Shown here: positions 13,659-21,556 of the stretch, piece after piece
Layout: every line of letters starts with the position of its first letter
How positions within the stretch are numbered: position 1 is the first letter of the stretch
Virus record (IMG/VR): IMGVR_UViG_3300007346_005714
Location: 1 to 24,692 of that record
Origin: a virus
Direction: 5' to 3' (one strand)
Length of the DNA: 24,692 bases
Program-made: the position numbers and the translations under genes
Notes under the pieces: generated by a model
Database searches by the model: none
Seen by the model: only the letters and a program-made list of their open reading frames with translations
Told to the model about the DNA's origin: nothing

Positions 13659-13858
13659 TACTTATTACCTCTGACTTTGTATTCGTTTAAGATATCGTTA
13701 TATATCTTTTCTGTTGCGTCCAAATGGTAAGTCAATTTCATCAACATCTCTTTTGTTTGTTCGAAGTCTTTATTGAGTTCTTCCATCGCAAGTTTCAAAT
13801 CTCCGTTTGAACGATTTTTATAATTCTTGATTATTTCTTGTAATTTACTCTGTTCCAT
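13658..13858 (-). CDS. Small coiled-coil protein in the baseplate cluster
   Basis: 66 residues, almost wholly helical and charged, with heptad-like leucines (KLQEIIKNY, LKLAMEELNKDFEQTKEMLM, YNDILNEYK). It has no family that I recognise. Both ends overlap neighbours as TAATG (with the 647-residue gene upstream and the gp5-like gene downstream), so all three are probably translated as a coupled set and may assemble together. A chaperone or small baseplate subunit is possible; nothing in the sequence decides between these. Confidence 0.8.
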   Translation of the reverse strand: MEQSKLQEIIKNYKNRSNGDLKLAMEELNKDFEQTKEMLMKLTYHLDATEKIYNDILNEYKVRGNK

Positions 13859-15801
13859 TATCTTGATTTTCCTACACCTCTAGAAGGTAATGTTACGCCT
13901 GCCGGTGTCATAGTCAACGGTGGAATATAAACCTCAGTAACACCATTTTCGTCTTGTTCTTTCTTCCCACCTTTAATTTGAGATAGAATAGATTGCAGCA
14001 TTAAGTTTGGTGACCCATCAGGTAAATCATCGGTTGGTAAACCTGATTTTTCCATTTCTTCAATAACGTTTGCAAACATCCTCGTCTCAGAAACACCAGG
14101 TAATGAACCTGCAAGTGCTAAAGCGAACAATGGTAAATTAAGATTTAATCTACCGACGGCTAATTGTAATAATGCCAATAACTCATCTATTACAGATTTA
14201 CACCTCCTCCAATCCTGTATCAAACCTGTGAGTATGATTGCGGTTGATAGAATGGATGAAATAATCCTAACAGTTGATTCCTGACTTTCTTTTCTGATAT
14301 CATTCAATAACGCCAATACAATACTGTCAATATTGTTCTTAATTGCGTTAAATAATTCTTCCACGAAGATGGCACCCACCTTACTCATCACCTCAACTAA
14401 GAACGATTTCATTTTATTAATGAACTCACTAATGTCTTGAATTTGGTCGACAAATACATTCCCCAGTGCTTTGAATATTACAAACATCCCCAATAGATTT
14501 TTAGGGGAAAGTAAAGTTGCCATAATTGCTTGAGGGATAACTTTTAACATATCCTGTTGAATAGCGAGTTGGAAGTTAATGTTTGGAAGGGTAAACTGCC
14601 AATCCTCATTATCACCAATCTCAGTACCAAACTTAGACAGTTGCTCCAACTTCTCACCATCTGTGTTAAAGTTGTCTCTAATATCTTGAAGGAATGCAAT
14701 GGTTTCTTGGTCCTTCATTGGTAATTTTACATTATCACAATCTGTAAACTCTACAACACCTTTAATGATATTTTCAACATCATTTTCAATGTTACGTAAA
14801 TCTATTGAGCTCATTTGAAAGAAACTGTCGTCCAATTGTTCGTTGACGGATAGTTTAGCAATTCCTGAAACATCAATCTCCTTTTGATTATCAAAACAAA
14901 GACCTAAGATTCTTTGAAGAATAACCTGAAGTTTTTTCATCTCACCCAATTGGGTTTGACCCACATTCAGATTAAATGAAATTGCACCCATCAAATATTC
15001 GATAATATTGCTAATTAACTCATCAATATTCAAAAGGTCTATACTCATGTAATAGTCGTATAGAAACTCGGTAACTCTATTAATTTGGTCAGGTCTATTC
15101 TTTAATGTGACTTTGTAGAAATTACCATTATTACCAAAATTATCTTGAGTAACATATGCAATGTCCATAATCGCATTACTTGATGCACCAATATAGTTGG
15201 CTAATGCAACACCAGCATTTTGGGTTCTTTCATACAATTCTCGGTTCATTGAGAACGGTATTGTCCCGTTTGCGGTGTTTAACTTTTCATATCTTAAATT
15301 ACTTGGAGACTCATTTGGTGAGTCTTTTAATGTTTGAAATAAATCTATAGACTCAACACGAATGTAGACATCATTATTCTGATAAGTTTGTTCCTCTGAA
15401 CAACCAACCGCTTTGATGGTTTCTTGAATCCAAAGTTCCGTAATCCTACTCTTAGTTTCTAAGATAGTATCATTGTAAATCTCTGTAAGTTTTTTTGTGG
15501 ATTCATATTTAGATTCTTTACCTTCACCCTCTTTTGATGATATCATAAAGATTTCAGTAAGTTGGTCCAATTGTGAGGTTATGGAGTCTTTGATTAACCT
15601 ACGTTTTTCATCGGTATACCCCTGAGCAGTTTCACCCCATTCGTTTAGATTACTAAAGTGTTTTTCTTGTGCTTTGGCAAAGTTATCACCAGCTTGGTCT
15701 TTTTTCTTTTGAGCAGCATCTTTTTTTGACTGAACAGTCTTCTTATAAGCACTTATTTTGTCTTTAATTTTTTTGTAATCGTCACTGTTGTCAATTGCCA
15801 T
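13858..15801 (-). CDS. Large predicted baseplate/tail protein, family unknown
   Basis: 647 residues. The N-terminal 90 residues are Lys/Ala/Gln-rich and coiled-coil-like (AYKKTVQSKKDAAQKKKDQ). A middle part of mixed fold includes NDVYIRVESIDLFQTL and NFYKVTLKNRPDQINRVTEF, the latter resembling an OB- or strand-rich element. Residues about 420-575 contain several hydrophobic helices (LLGMFVIFKALGNVFVDQI, AIFVEELFNAIKNNI, IISSILSTAIILTGLI, LPLFALALAGSL) that could be membrane-active or pack in a tail-tip assembly. The C-terminus is Pro/Gly-rich (TEVYIPPLTMTPAGVTLP). I recognise this as a type found beside gp5-like genes in T4-like phages but cannot name it. Inference: part of the hub or a tail protein inserted in the host envelope. 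Confidence 0.78.
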   Translation of the reverse strand: MAIDNSDDYKKIKDKISAYKKTVQSKKDAAQKKKDQAGDNFAKAQEKHFSNLNEWGETAQGYTDEKRRLIKDSITSQLDQLTEIFMISSKEGEGKESKYESTKKLTEIYNDTILETKSRITELWIQETIKAVGCSEEQTYQNNDVYIRVESIDLFQTLKDSPNESPSNLRYEKLNTANGTIPFSMNRELYERTQNAGVALANYIGASSNAIMDIAYVTQDNFGNNGNFYKVTLKNRPDQINRVTEFLYDYYMSIDLLNIDELISNIIEYLMGAISFNLNVGQTQLGEMKKLQVILQRILGLCFDNQKEIDVSGIAKLSVNEQLDDSFFQMSSIDLRNIENDVENIIKGVVEFTDCDNVKLPMKDQETIAFLQDIRDNFNTDGEKLEQLSKFGTEIGDNEDWQFTLPNINFQLAIQQDMLKVIPQAIMATLLSPKNLLGMFVIFKALGNVFVDQIQDISEFINKMKSFLVEVMSKVGAIFVEELFNAIKNNIDSIVLALLNDIRKESQESTVRIISSILSTAIILTGLIQDWRRCKSVIDELLALLQLAVGRLNLNLPLFALALAGSLPGVSETRMFANVIEEMEKSGLPTDDLPDGSPNLMLQSILSQIKGGKKEQDENGVTEVYIPPLTMTPAGVTLPSRGVGKSR

Positions 15802-15813
15802 TCTTAGAGAATA

Positions 15814-16188
15814 TTAGTCTAATTTATACCCTCCGTCTTTGTCATCTTTCTCAGTATCTTTTTGAATAAGTGCAGATAAAACATCTTCATCCATCTCAGC
15901 GAGATTGAAGGTCTCTTCACTGTTGTTTTGTGATTTTTCCCAAATAGTGGATTGAAGTTTAGATAAAGTTAACTTCTTTTCGATGGTGTCGTTAATAATC
16001 TTTTGTTGTTCTTTGATTACAGGACCAATAACCGTCATATCTTCGGGGTCCTTTAACATACTTAACATTTTGTTTTGAATTCTAACGGCAGTTGCTCTCT
16101 GCTCCACAAGCTCGTTGTAGATTTCCTGCATTAGACTGAGAACGGAGTCTTTACTTAAAACAATTTCTTTTTTCTTCGGTCTTCCCAT
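15814..16188 (-). CDS. Unknown helical protein with RPKKK N-terminus
   Basis: 124 residues. It starts MGRPKKKEIVLSKDS, a GRPKK sequence like an AT-hook core, then long helices (VLSLMQEIYNELVEQRATAV, IQNKMLSMLKDPEDM, KEQQKIINDTIEKKLTLSKL) and an acidic disordered tail (TEKDDKDGGYKLD). I do not recognise the family. It sits between the late sigma factor gene and the baseplate genes, 29 bases after the former and 12 before the latter. The R-TATTTAT-W element lies only six bases before its ATG. A regulator or small structural protein are both possible. Confidence 0.8.
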   Translation of the reverse strand: MGRPKKKEIVLSKDSVLSLMQEIYNELVEQRATAVRIQNKMLSMLKDPEDMTVIGPVIKEQQKIINDTIEKKLTLSKLQSTIWEKSQNNSEETFNLAEMDEDVLSALIQKDTEKDDKDGGYKLD

Positions 16189-16194
16189 AGTAAC

Positions 16195-16203
16195 AATAAA
16201 TAT
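16195..16203 (-). promoter_or_regulatory. R-TATTTAT-W element before the 15814-16188 gene
   Basis: On the minus strand ATATTTATT, six bases before the ATG in the gap after the sigma factor gene. If it is a promoter, its mRNA would be nearly leaderless. It could start the baseplate transcript. Confidence 0.45.
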
Positions 16204-16217
16204 CTTTCCATTCCTTT

Positions 16218-16970
16218 TTACAAGTTATGTATCTTCTTTAGAAGTTCGTAATAAAGGTTTTTGAATTTTTTCATCGAACTTCTAATTTCTTTAGTGGACA
16301 TATTGGTCATTTCTCTAAGTGAAAGTAAGATGATATTCTTATTAAATTTATTGTTGTCGGTACCTATGAATATCTCGTCATAGTTTTCGAAAAGTTGAAT
16401 CAATGCGAAACCTAACTTTTGTTCGTTATCATTCAATTTAGTAGTTTCCATATAATCATCCATTTCTTTTAAGAATGATTTAATAACTTGACTTGGTTCA
16501 ACAACGTCGTGTTCCAAGTGATAAATTAAGTCAGGTCGATATTCTAAAGATGAGGATATGTCCTCATAGGATATTTTTCTATTTTGGTCTTTTTGGTCTT
16601 TGATGATTTGTCCCATCAAATAGTTTTTACAAATGGTACCAAAATATGAATATGCCTTTTTACCTTTTGAGGGCTTAAACTTGTCAACTTTTGTAATTAA
16701 AAAAGAATGGGTGTCGTGATGTATTTCGATGAAGTCCATTCCTTTTCTATAAAGTTTGTACCTCCTTATGATTGATTCAATCATCTTATCTAACGGAGCC
16801 TTCAAATAGTCATTATAGATTTTATTTTTTTCGTCAAAAGTGGAGGCAGACAAAAACATTCTAACCGCATGTTCCTCGCGCTCAGCAAAGTAATTGTTGG
16901 TGGTCTTCGGCTTCCTCCCACGTTTTTTGGGAGGATTGGCCGAAGTTCCTGTCATACCTGATAAAAACAT
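16218..16970 (-). CDS. 55: Late-transcription sigma factor, T4 gp55-like
   Basis: A phage sigma factor that directs host RNA polymerase to late promoters. Of 250 residues, 31-120 match the family: EREEHAVRMFLSASTFDEKN, YNDYLKAPLDKMIESIIRRY, HSFLITKVDKFKPSKGKKAY and SYFGTICKNYLMGQIIKD, which is sigma region 2-like. The C-terminal part is helical and ends KKFKNLYYELLKKIHNL, where T4 gp55 has its clamp-binding tail. Unusually, the N-terminus contains KKRGRKPK (15-22), an AT-hook-type minor-groove binding motif. The ATG at 16970 overlaps the stop of the glycosyltransferase gene as TAATG, which supports this start over Met6. T4 gp55 is 185 residues. It is the natural partner of the R-TATTTAT-W elements in the window, but that link is inferred. 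Confidence 0.85.
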   Translation of the reverse strand: MFLSGMTGTSANPPKKRGRKPKTTNNYFAEREEHAVRMFLSASTFDEKNKIYNDYLKAPLDKMIESIIRRYKLYRKGMDFIEIHHDTHSFLITKVDKFKPSKGKKAYSYFGTICKNYLMGQIIKDQKDQNRKISYEDISSSLEYRPDLIYHLEHDVVEPSQVIKSFLKEMDDYMETTKLNDNEQKLGFALIQLFENYDEIFIGTDNNKFNKNIILLSLREMTNMSTKEIRSSMKKFKNLYYELLKKIHNL

Positions 16971-17773
16971 TAAACCTCACTTGGTTCATATTTTATGTTT
17001 CTGTCTTCAACGAAGAAGTGTTCTTTTTTAGCTGCGTCCAACCAAAACTTAACTTCATTATCAGAAACTCTTTGTTCACCATTTTTGTAGTTCCAGAATA
17101 TGGACCCCTCACGTAAGTTTACGTGTTTGTAACCAATACGAGGGATGGTCATGATTTTTGCTGAGTTGTATGTTAACCTCAATAAAAATTCGTAAACGAA
17201 TGTAAGTTTCATTGAGGGTTTGAATCCACCTAAGTCTTGGTAAGTTTCTTTTTTGATAACCATACCACTACTTTGGAAGTTCTGATAGTTAAGTAGGACC
17301 TCGTTAGTTAATACACCGATTTCGGTATTCATAGATGCCGCGAATGTTGCTTCGTTTGTGAAACCCGCAAAAGCTCCTTTGTTGTCAACATCCACAACCA
17401 AAGATAAGAATCCCTCATATTCAGGATAAGCTTCAACAAATCTTTTTACGTTTTTAAACCAAATAGATGCGTATTCATCATCAAACTCTAAGAATGATAC
17501 CCACTTTGATTTTGCATTCTCAACGCCTAAATTCATTTGTGTTGCGAAATCTGTTTTTCCTTTGTTTTCAACCAAATTTACAGTTAATCCACTGAAATCA
17601 AAATTAGTTAAATATGAAACCAACTTCTCTTCGTCAGAGTGAACCAATACCAACTCTGTTGGTGATACGGTTTGATTTTGAATTGATTGAATTGATGCAG
17701 TGAAAAGTTCTTCAAAGTTCTTGTGCATGTAACTTTCCACTGGTAATATTACTGATACGTCTAAATTCTCCAT
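16970..17773 (-). CDS. Glycosyltransferase, family 2-like
   Basis: 267 residues with a GT-A fold pattern: DVSVILPVESY (5-15), SIQSIQNQTVSPTELVLVHS (28-46), NKGKTDFATQMNLGVENAKS (70-89, nucleotide-sugar binding region) and WVSFLEFDDEYA (91-102), with FDDE in the place of the usual DxD metal-binding motif. GGFKPSMKLTFVYEFLLRL in the C-terminal half matches the acceptor-side region with the E-x-L/D pattern. No membrane segment is seen, so it is a cytoplasmic enzyme. The sugar donor and acceptor cannot be told from the sequence. One base separates it from the preceding glycosyltransferase gene, and its stop overlaps the sigma factor start, so it is coexpressed with both. Confidence 0.85.
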   Translation of the reverse strand: MENLDVSVILPVESYMHKNFEELFTASIQSIQNQTVSPTELVLVHSDEEKLVSYLTNFDFSGLTVNLVENKGKTDFATQMNLGVENAKSKWVSFLEFDDEYASIWFKNVKRFVEAYPEYEGFLSLVVDVDNKGAFAGFTNEATFAASMNTEIGVLTNEVLLNYQNFQSSGMVIKKETYQDLGGFKPSMKLTFVYEFLLRLTYNSAKIMTIPRIGYKHVNLREGSIFWNYKNGEQRVSDNEVKFWLDAAKKEHFFVEDRNIKYEPSEV

Positions 17774-17774
17774 T

Positions 17775-18839
17775 TTACTCTACTTCTTCTACTTTAAGTT
17801 TATTAAGTTGCTCCTCGAAGTTTTCCAATCTTACGTTGATGTAACTATTGAAAGTTTCAACAATCGTTCCTTGGAATTTTTCTTCGTCCATGAACTTCGC
17901 AGCGGTTTCTAACCCTGCGTCGTATAGTTGGTCTGAGATGTTGTCTTCCAACCAATTTTGTGTGAACTCTGCCAATACATCAACAATGTTATTGTATTCA
18001 TAAGTCCATACACCATTTTTCTCGTCCATCCAATCAGGTTTCATATTTGGAACCTTACCAATTACTGGTGTTCTACTTGCCATAGATTCAAGTGGGAATG
18101 TTCCGAAACCTGAAGTGTCGTCCACCCAAACAGATACATAAGCATCTCTCAAATACTCAGCAAACTCTTCTTGGTTAATACCTCTCATATCACGGAAGGT
18201 AACCCAACGGAATTGTGGGTATTTTAAGTAGAATGATTTGATAATCTTCATAGTGTCTCTTTGGTCACGAGTGTGAATAGAAACGATTGGTTTTGATGGT
18301 TTGTCTTTTGCAACAAACGTAGAAGGGATAAGTGGTTCAACAATATCAAAAGTTGTATTCTTCATCACCCCTTTAATGTAATCCGCTTGAAGTTGATTAG
18401 TGGTGATACACTTACGGAATCCGTATTGTGCCCAATTCATACCAGGTTGGATTGTTTCCAACATGTGGTCGTATGCTTGACATAGAACGATTTTACCTGA
18501 TGGAATCTGACTAACCTGTTCAAATACGTGACCGTAGATTTCAGGGATAATCAAAAAGTCCTCAGGGGAAACCTGAAGGTCTTGACCGTCGATAGACTGA
18601 TGAGGGAGTTCCATATATTCTTCACCCATCCAACTACCCACACCTGCGTAGTCTTTTGTTTCATGTAATATTACAGGGTTGAATCCATTATCTTTCAATG
18701 TTTTTGCCATTTGATAGATGTAACGAATACCACCTTTGGCGTTGCCTTTGGTGTCTTGCACCAAAAAGAAAAGCTTCGAGTTTTTCTCACGAAGATTTCC
18801 AATAGACTTTTCTAATTTGTTAATAGTGTCTTGCTCCAT
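17775..18839 (-). CDS. Glycosyltransferase, GT-B fold (family 1/4-like)
   Basis: 354 residues. The N-terminal domain has NAKGGIRYIYQMAKTLKDNG (33-52), the glycine-rich loop and helix of GT4 enzymes. The C-terminal domain has PIVSIHTRDQRDTMKIIKSF (184-203) and DDTSGFGTFPLESMASRTPV (240-259), in which the GFGTFPLESMA stretch with E251 is the donor-phosphate/ribose-binding motif of the family. The final 40 residues are a coiled coil, perhaps for dimerisation or pairing with the next enzyme. It has no membrane segment. Its start overlaps the stop of the upstream 96-residue gene (TAATG), and it is adjacent to a GT2-like gene, so the two may add successive sugars. Donor and acceptor are unknown. 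Confidence 0.88.
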   Translation of the reverse strand: MEQDTINKLEKSIGNLREKNSKLFFLVQDTKGNAKGGIRYIYQMAKTLKDNGFNPVILHETKDYAGVGSWMGEEYMELPHQSIDGQDLQVSPEDFLIIPEIYGHVFEQVSQIPSGKIVLCQAYDHMLETIQPGMNWAQYGFRKCITTNQLQADYIKGVMKNTTFDIVEPLIPSTFVAKDKPSKPIVSIHTRDQRDTMKIIKSFYLKYPQFRWVTFRDMRGINQEEFAEYLRDAYVSVWVDDTSGFGTFPLESMASRTPVIGKVPNMKPDWMDEKNGVWTYEYNNIVDVLAEFTQNWLEDNISDQLYDAGLETAAKFMDEEKFQGTIVETFNSYINVRLENFEEQLNKLKVEEVE

Positions 18840-19129
18840 TAGTATGCAGTTTTTATAATGTTATATTTTAATAAAGTATTAAATGCCAACTTAAAGGGAA
18901 GGCTCAACTCATTTGTTTTGATTACACCTAAGTTATTATCTATCTCTTCTCTTTCTGACATTACAACCTCAATCATAATTTTAAGAATGTCATATTTGAT
19001 TAATGAGAATTGTTGTCCTTCTTCTCCCTCTTCTTCTTTTTCGGAATTTGGCTCTTTTTTTATTTCAACCAAATCGTCCAAAGCTGTAAAATCCAAATAA
19101 TAGTTTTCACCGAATATTTCAATCATCAT
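18839..19129 (-). CDS. Unknown 96-residue acidic protein
   Basis: It starts MMIEIFGENYYLDFTALDDL, followed by a Glu-rich stretch (about 26-40) and helical segments YDILKIMIEVVMSEREEID and LPFKLAFNTLLKYNIIKTAY. No family is recognised. The ATG could be either of two adjacent codons. It overlaps the preceding HAD-like gene by 11 bases and the following glycosyltransferase gene as TAATG, so it belongs to the same cotranscribed series. Size and strand/helix content are like small accessory proteins of T4-like phages. Confidence 0.78.
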   Translation of the reverse strand: MMIEIFGENYYLDFTALDDLVEIKKEPNSEKEEEGEEGQQFSLIKYDILKIMIEVVMSEREEIDNNLGVIKTNELSLPFKLAFNTLLKYNIIKTAY

Positions 19130-19730
19130 TTTTCTTTAGTTTTAGTTCTTCATATAATCCGACTAAATCTTCCAACTTTTCGATGGTGTAATCAGCCTCT
19201 AAATCCTCATTGTAAGTGGTTTGATATTTTACAATGATTTTGTTTTTTCTTTTTGACTTAATAAGGTCAGGGTTTGCAGTTACCAATATGTCAAATTCTT
19301 TCCATATTGTTTTCTGTGTGACCTTTGAAAAGAATAGTATCTTCTCAATCAAAATACCATATTTTGATAAGAAAAATAATGTTGCAGGTTTTGACTTCTC
19401 AATCTCATCTGAGATAATAATCAAATCATTGTCATCTCTTAAGTCGTAATAGATATCGTTTAACACGTGAAATGTGCTGTTTTCAACAGAGCCGGCATGT
19501 CCAAAAATATTCATTGGGAAGTCCACATAAAAGAAGTTCATTATATCTTCTTCATTTGGGAATTTAAAATGGTCAATGAGGTTCATACTGGTAATTGGTA
19601 AATCCATACCATACTCAAACTCTTCTTTCTCTTCTTCTGAAATTTCGTCAATGTAAAACTTTTGGTAGACTTGTTCAGCCTTACCAAAAGTATTTCTTAA
19701 AACTCCATTGATGTCAAACGCTATTTTCAT
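19119..19730 (-). CDS. HAD-like protein with altered active site
   Basis: 203 residues. The N-terminus MKIAFDINGVLRNTF is the first motif of haloacid dehalogenase-fold phosphatases (D6 would be the nucleophile). The second Asp, the acid/base in active phosphatases, is Asn8 here. Motif II is likely LIIISDE, Lys in SKPATLFFLSKYGI serves as motif III, and FDILVTANPDLI as motif IV. The size and the layout fit phage 5'-nucleotidase-type HAD proteins, which recycle nucleotides, but the D-to-N change could reduce or remove catalysis. It overlaps PhoH as ATGA and the 96-residue gene. Fold call is good; activity is open. Confidence 0.75.
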   Translation of the reverse strand: MKIAFDINGVLRNTFGKAEQVYQKFYIDEISEEEKEEFEYGMDLPITSMNLIDHFKFPNEEDIMNFFYVDFPMNIFGHAGSVENSTFHVLNDIYYDLRDDNDLIIISDEIEKSKPATLFFLSKYGILIEKILFFSKVTQKTIWKEFDILVTANPDLIKSKRKNKIIVKYQTTYNEDLEADYTIEKLEDLVGLYEELKLKKNDD

Positions 19731-20443
19731 TTGTCGTATTTGTCTAATATCTTAGTGATTATCGGATTACGAATGATATCTTTAGATTCGAAGTTATAGA
19801 CACCAAAACCTTCGATGTCATTAAATCTAGTCATTGCATCCCACAACCCTGAATGTGTTTTGTCTTTATATCGGTCCGTTTGCTCCACATCACCTGAGAT
19901 GAAAAACTTGGAGTTAAATCCGATACGTGTTAATAACAACTTCATTTGATTTGGTGTTGAGTTTTGAGCCTCTTCAAAAATCAAAATCGAGTTGTCAATG
20001 TTCATACCCCTCATATAAGCTAAAGCGAATACTTCAATAACATCCGCCTGAACTAACTTCTCTTTAGCCTCCTTACCAACAATTTTTGTTAGAAGGTAAT
20101 ACGATGGAAAAATGTAAGGGTCCAATTTTTCTTCCAGATTACCTGGTAACGCTCCGAGTTTCTCTTCAGCTTCCACGGCGGGTCTTACGATGATAATCTT
20201 TTCATAATCATTATTTTCATCTAATAAGAGTTGAACCGCAGCACTCATAGCCACGTAACTTTTACCAACACCAGCGGGACCTGTACAAATTGTTATTTCA
20301 CTGTTTTCTAATGTTTGGTAATATTCTTTTTGACTTTCAGAAAGAAACTTCTTTCTTGGTGTCTTACCTATTATTTCTCTTATAATTTCTTTACGAGACA
20401 TTTTCTTTTGACTCGTTTCAGTTCTTCTACCTCTATTTGGCAT
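19727..20443 (-). CDS. phoH: PhoH-like ATPase
   Basis: 238 residues. A P-loop ATPase of the PhoH family, common in T4-like and marine phages. Features: basic N-terminus, Walker A GPAGVGKS (55-62), IIIVRPAVEAEEKLGALPGN (83-102), Walker B region ILIFEEAQN (153-161; most relatives have DEAQN, here EEAQN) and SGDVEQTD (183-190), the sensor-like motif. The role is uncertain in the family; RNA metabolism or a helicase-like activity has been proposed. The start is the ATG at 20443; the TTG just before it is a poorer start. It lies between the sugar epimerase gene and the HAD-like gene, with 18 bases before it. Confidence 0.93.
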   Translation of the reverse strand: MPNRGRRTETSQKKMSRKEIIREIIGKTPRKKFLSESQKEYYQTLENSEITICTGPAGVGKSYVAMSAAVQLLLDENNDYEKIIIVRPAVEAEEKLGALPGNLEEKLDPYIFPSYYLLTKIVGKEAKEKLVQADVIEVFALAYMRGMNIDNSILIFEEAQNSTPNQMKLLLTRIGFNSKFFISGDVEQTDRYKDKTHSGLWDAMTRFNDIEGFGVYNFESKDIIRNPIITKILDKYDK

Positions 20444-20461
20444 CAAATAAGTTTTTAAATA

Positions 20462-21556
20462 TTATTTTACTAACTCTCGAGTCTCGTGCGGTGCACCAAA
20501 CTCTCTACGGTAAACGGTTTCTCCACCGTCAGGACTTTCATAAATGTAAGTCTTCTTCTCATCTTGAACCTGTTCGTTCACCCAATCAAATGTTTTTTCC
20601 ATACCTATTCTTAAAGGTTGAGATACCGCCCAACCAATTTTTTCTTCATACAGTTTATTATCAGAGTTTCTACCTCTCACTCCCAACGGACATGTAAACC
20701 CGTATTTGGTGACAAATTCTTCACCCTGTATATTCTTAATTTTAAGGTCTTTTCCTGAGATATCAATAGCCATCTGTGCCAACTCGTTGATAGATACCAT
20801 CTCCTCTGAACCGATATTTACAGGACCCTTAAAATCAGACTCCATAAGTCTTAATACTGCCTCGACACATTCGTCCACATATAAGAATGAACGAGTCTGC
20901 TCTCCATCACCCCATACTTCGATTTCACCACCTTCAGGAGTCTCAGCCACTTTTCTACACATTGCGGCAGGTGCCTTCTCTTTTCCACCCGTCCATGTCC
21001 CCATAGGTCCAAAGATGTTATGGAAACGAGCAACCCTCACATCTAATCCGTAGTTACGATTGAACGCTAAGAATAATCTCTCAGAGAATAACTTTTCCCA
21101 TCCATACTCAGAGTCAGGATTTGCCGGATACGCAGATGATTCTTCACAGTTAGGGTTTGTTGGGTCTAACTGATTGTGTTCAGGATACATACATGCGGAT
21201 GATGAGTAAAATACTTTACCCACCTTCTTTTTGGTACATTCGTGAACAACGTTAAGGTTAATAAGGGCCGAGTTGTGCATTACGTTGGCATCGTTATCAC
21301 CAGTGAAGATATAACCTGCACCACCCATATCTGCGGCTAATTGGTATACCTCATCGATAGTATCATCTATCACTGTTGCAACCACTTCGGGGTTACGTAG
21401 GTCTCCTACAATGAACTCATGACAAATGTCTTCGTGATTCCAATATTCGTGTCTTTTGATGTCACAGATACGAACCCAGTGACCTTCTTCTTTTAATCTT
21501 TTTCCGAGGTGTCCTCCGATGAATCCACCTCCACCTAATATTACTATTTTTTTCAT
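20462..21556 (-). CDS. GDP-mannose 3,5-epimerase-like enzyme
   Basis: 364 residues of the extended short-chain dehydrogenase type. It has GGGGFIGGHL (G8, G11, G14) for NAD binding, SSSACMYPE (118-126), SEYGWEK (149-155; Y151, K155), RFHNIFGPMGTWTGGKEKAP (177-196; K194), TRSFLYVDECVEAVLRLMES (221-240) and GVRGRNSDN (292-300). The residues correspond to the catalytic set known from Arabidopsis GDP-mannose 3,5-epimerase (C145, Y174, K178, K217) with exactly the same spacing: C122, Y151, K155, K194. The product would be GDP-L-galactose (or GDP-L-gulose). The C-terminal 30 residues (YIYESPDGGETVYRREFGAP) are an extra tail. It overlaps the methyltransferase gene as ATGA. It links to the GT11-like enzymes upstream. 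Confidence 0.92.
   Translation of the reverse strand: MKKIVILGGGGFIGGHLGKRLKEEGHWVRICDIKRHEYWNHEDICHEFIVGDLRNPEVVATVIDDTIDEVYQLAADMGGAGYIFTGDNDANVMHNSALINLNVVHECTKKKVGKVFYSSSACMYPEHNQLDPTNPNCEESSAYPANPDSEYGWEKLFSERLFLAFNRNYGLDVRVARFHNIFGPMGTWTGGKEKAPAAMCRKVAETPEGGEIEVWGDGEQTRSFLYVDECVEAVLRLMESDFKGPVNIGSEEMVSINELAQMAIDISGKDLKIKNIQGEEFVTKYGFTCPLGVRGRNSDNKLYEEKIGWAVSQPLRIGMEKTFDWVNEQVQDEKKTYIYESPDGGETVYRREFGAPHETRELVK

Noticed and set aside
16970-18839. Glycosyltransferases as DNA-base glucosyltransferases as in T4
   Set aside because: They look like GT2 and GT4-type enzymes for glycans or proteins, and no hydroxymethylase or modified-base gene is visible in the window.
20437-21053. Plus-strand ORFs opposite the epimerase gene (20437-20697 and 20706-21053)
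   Set aside because: They are shadows of a well-identified enzyme gene and lack any coding feature.
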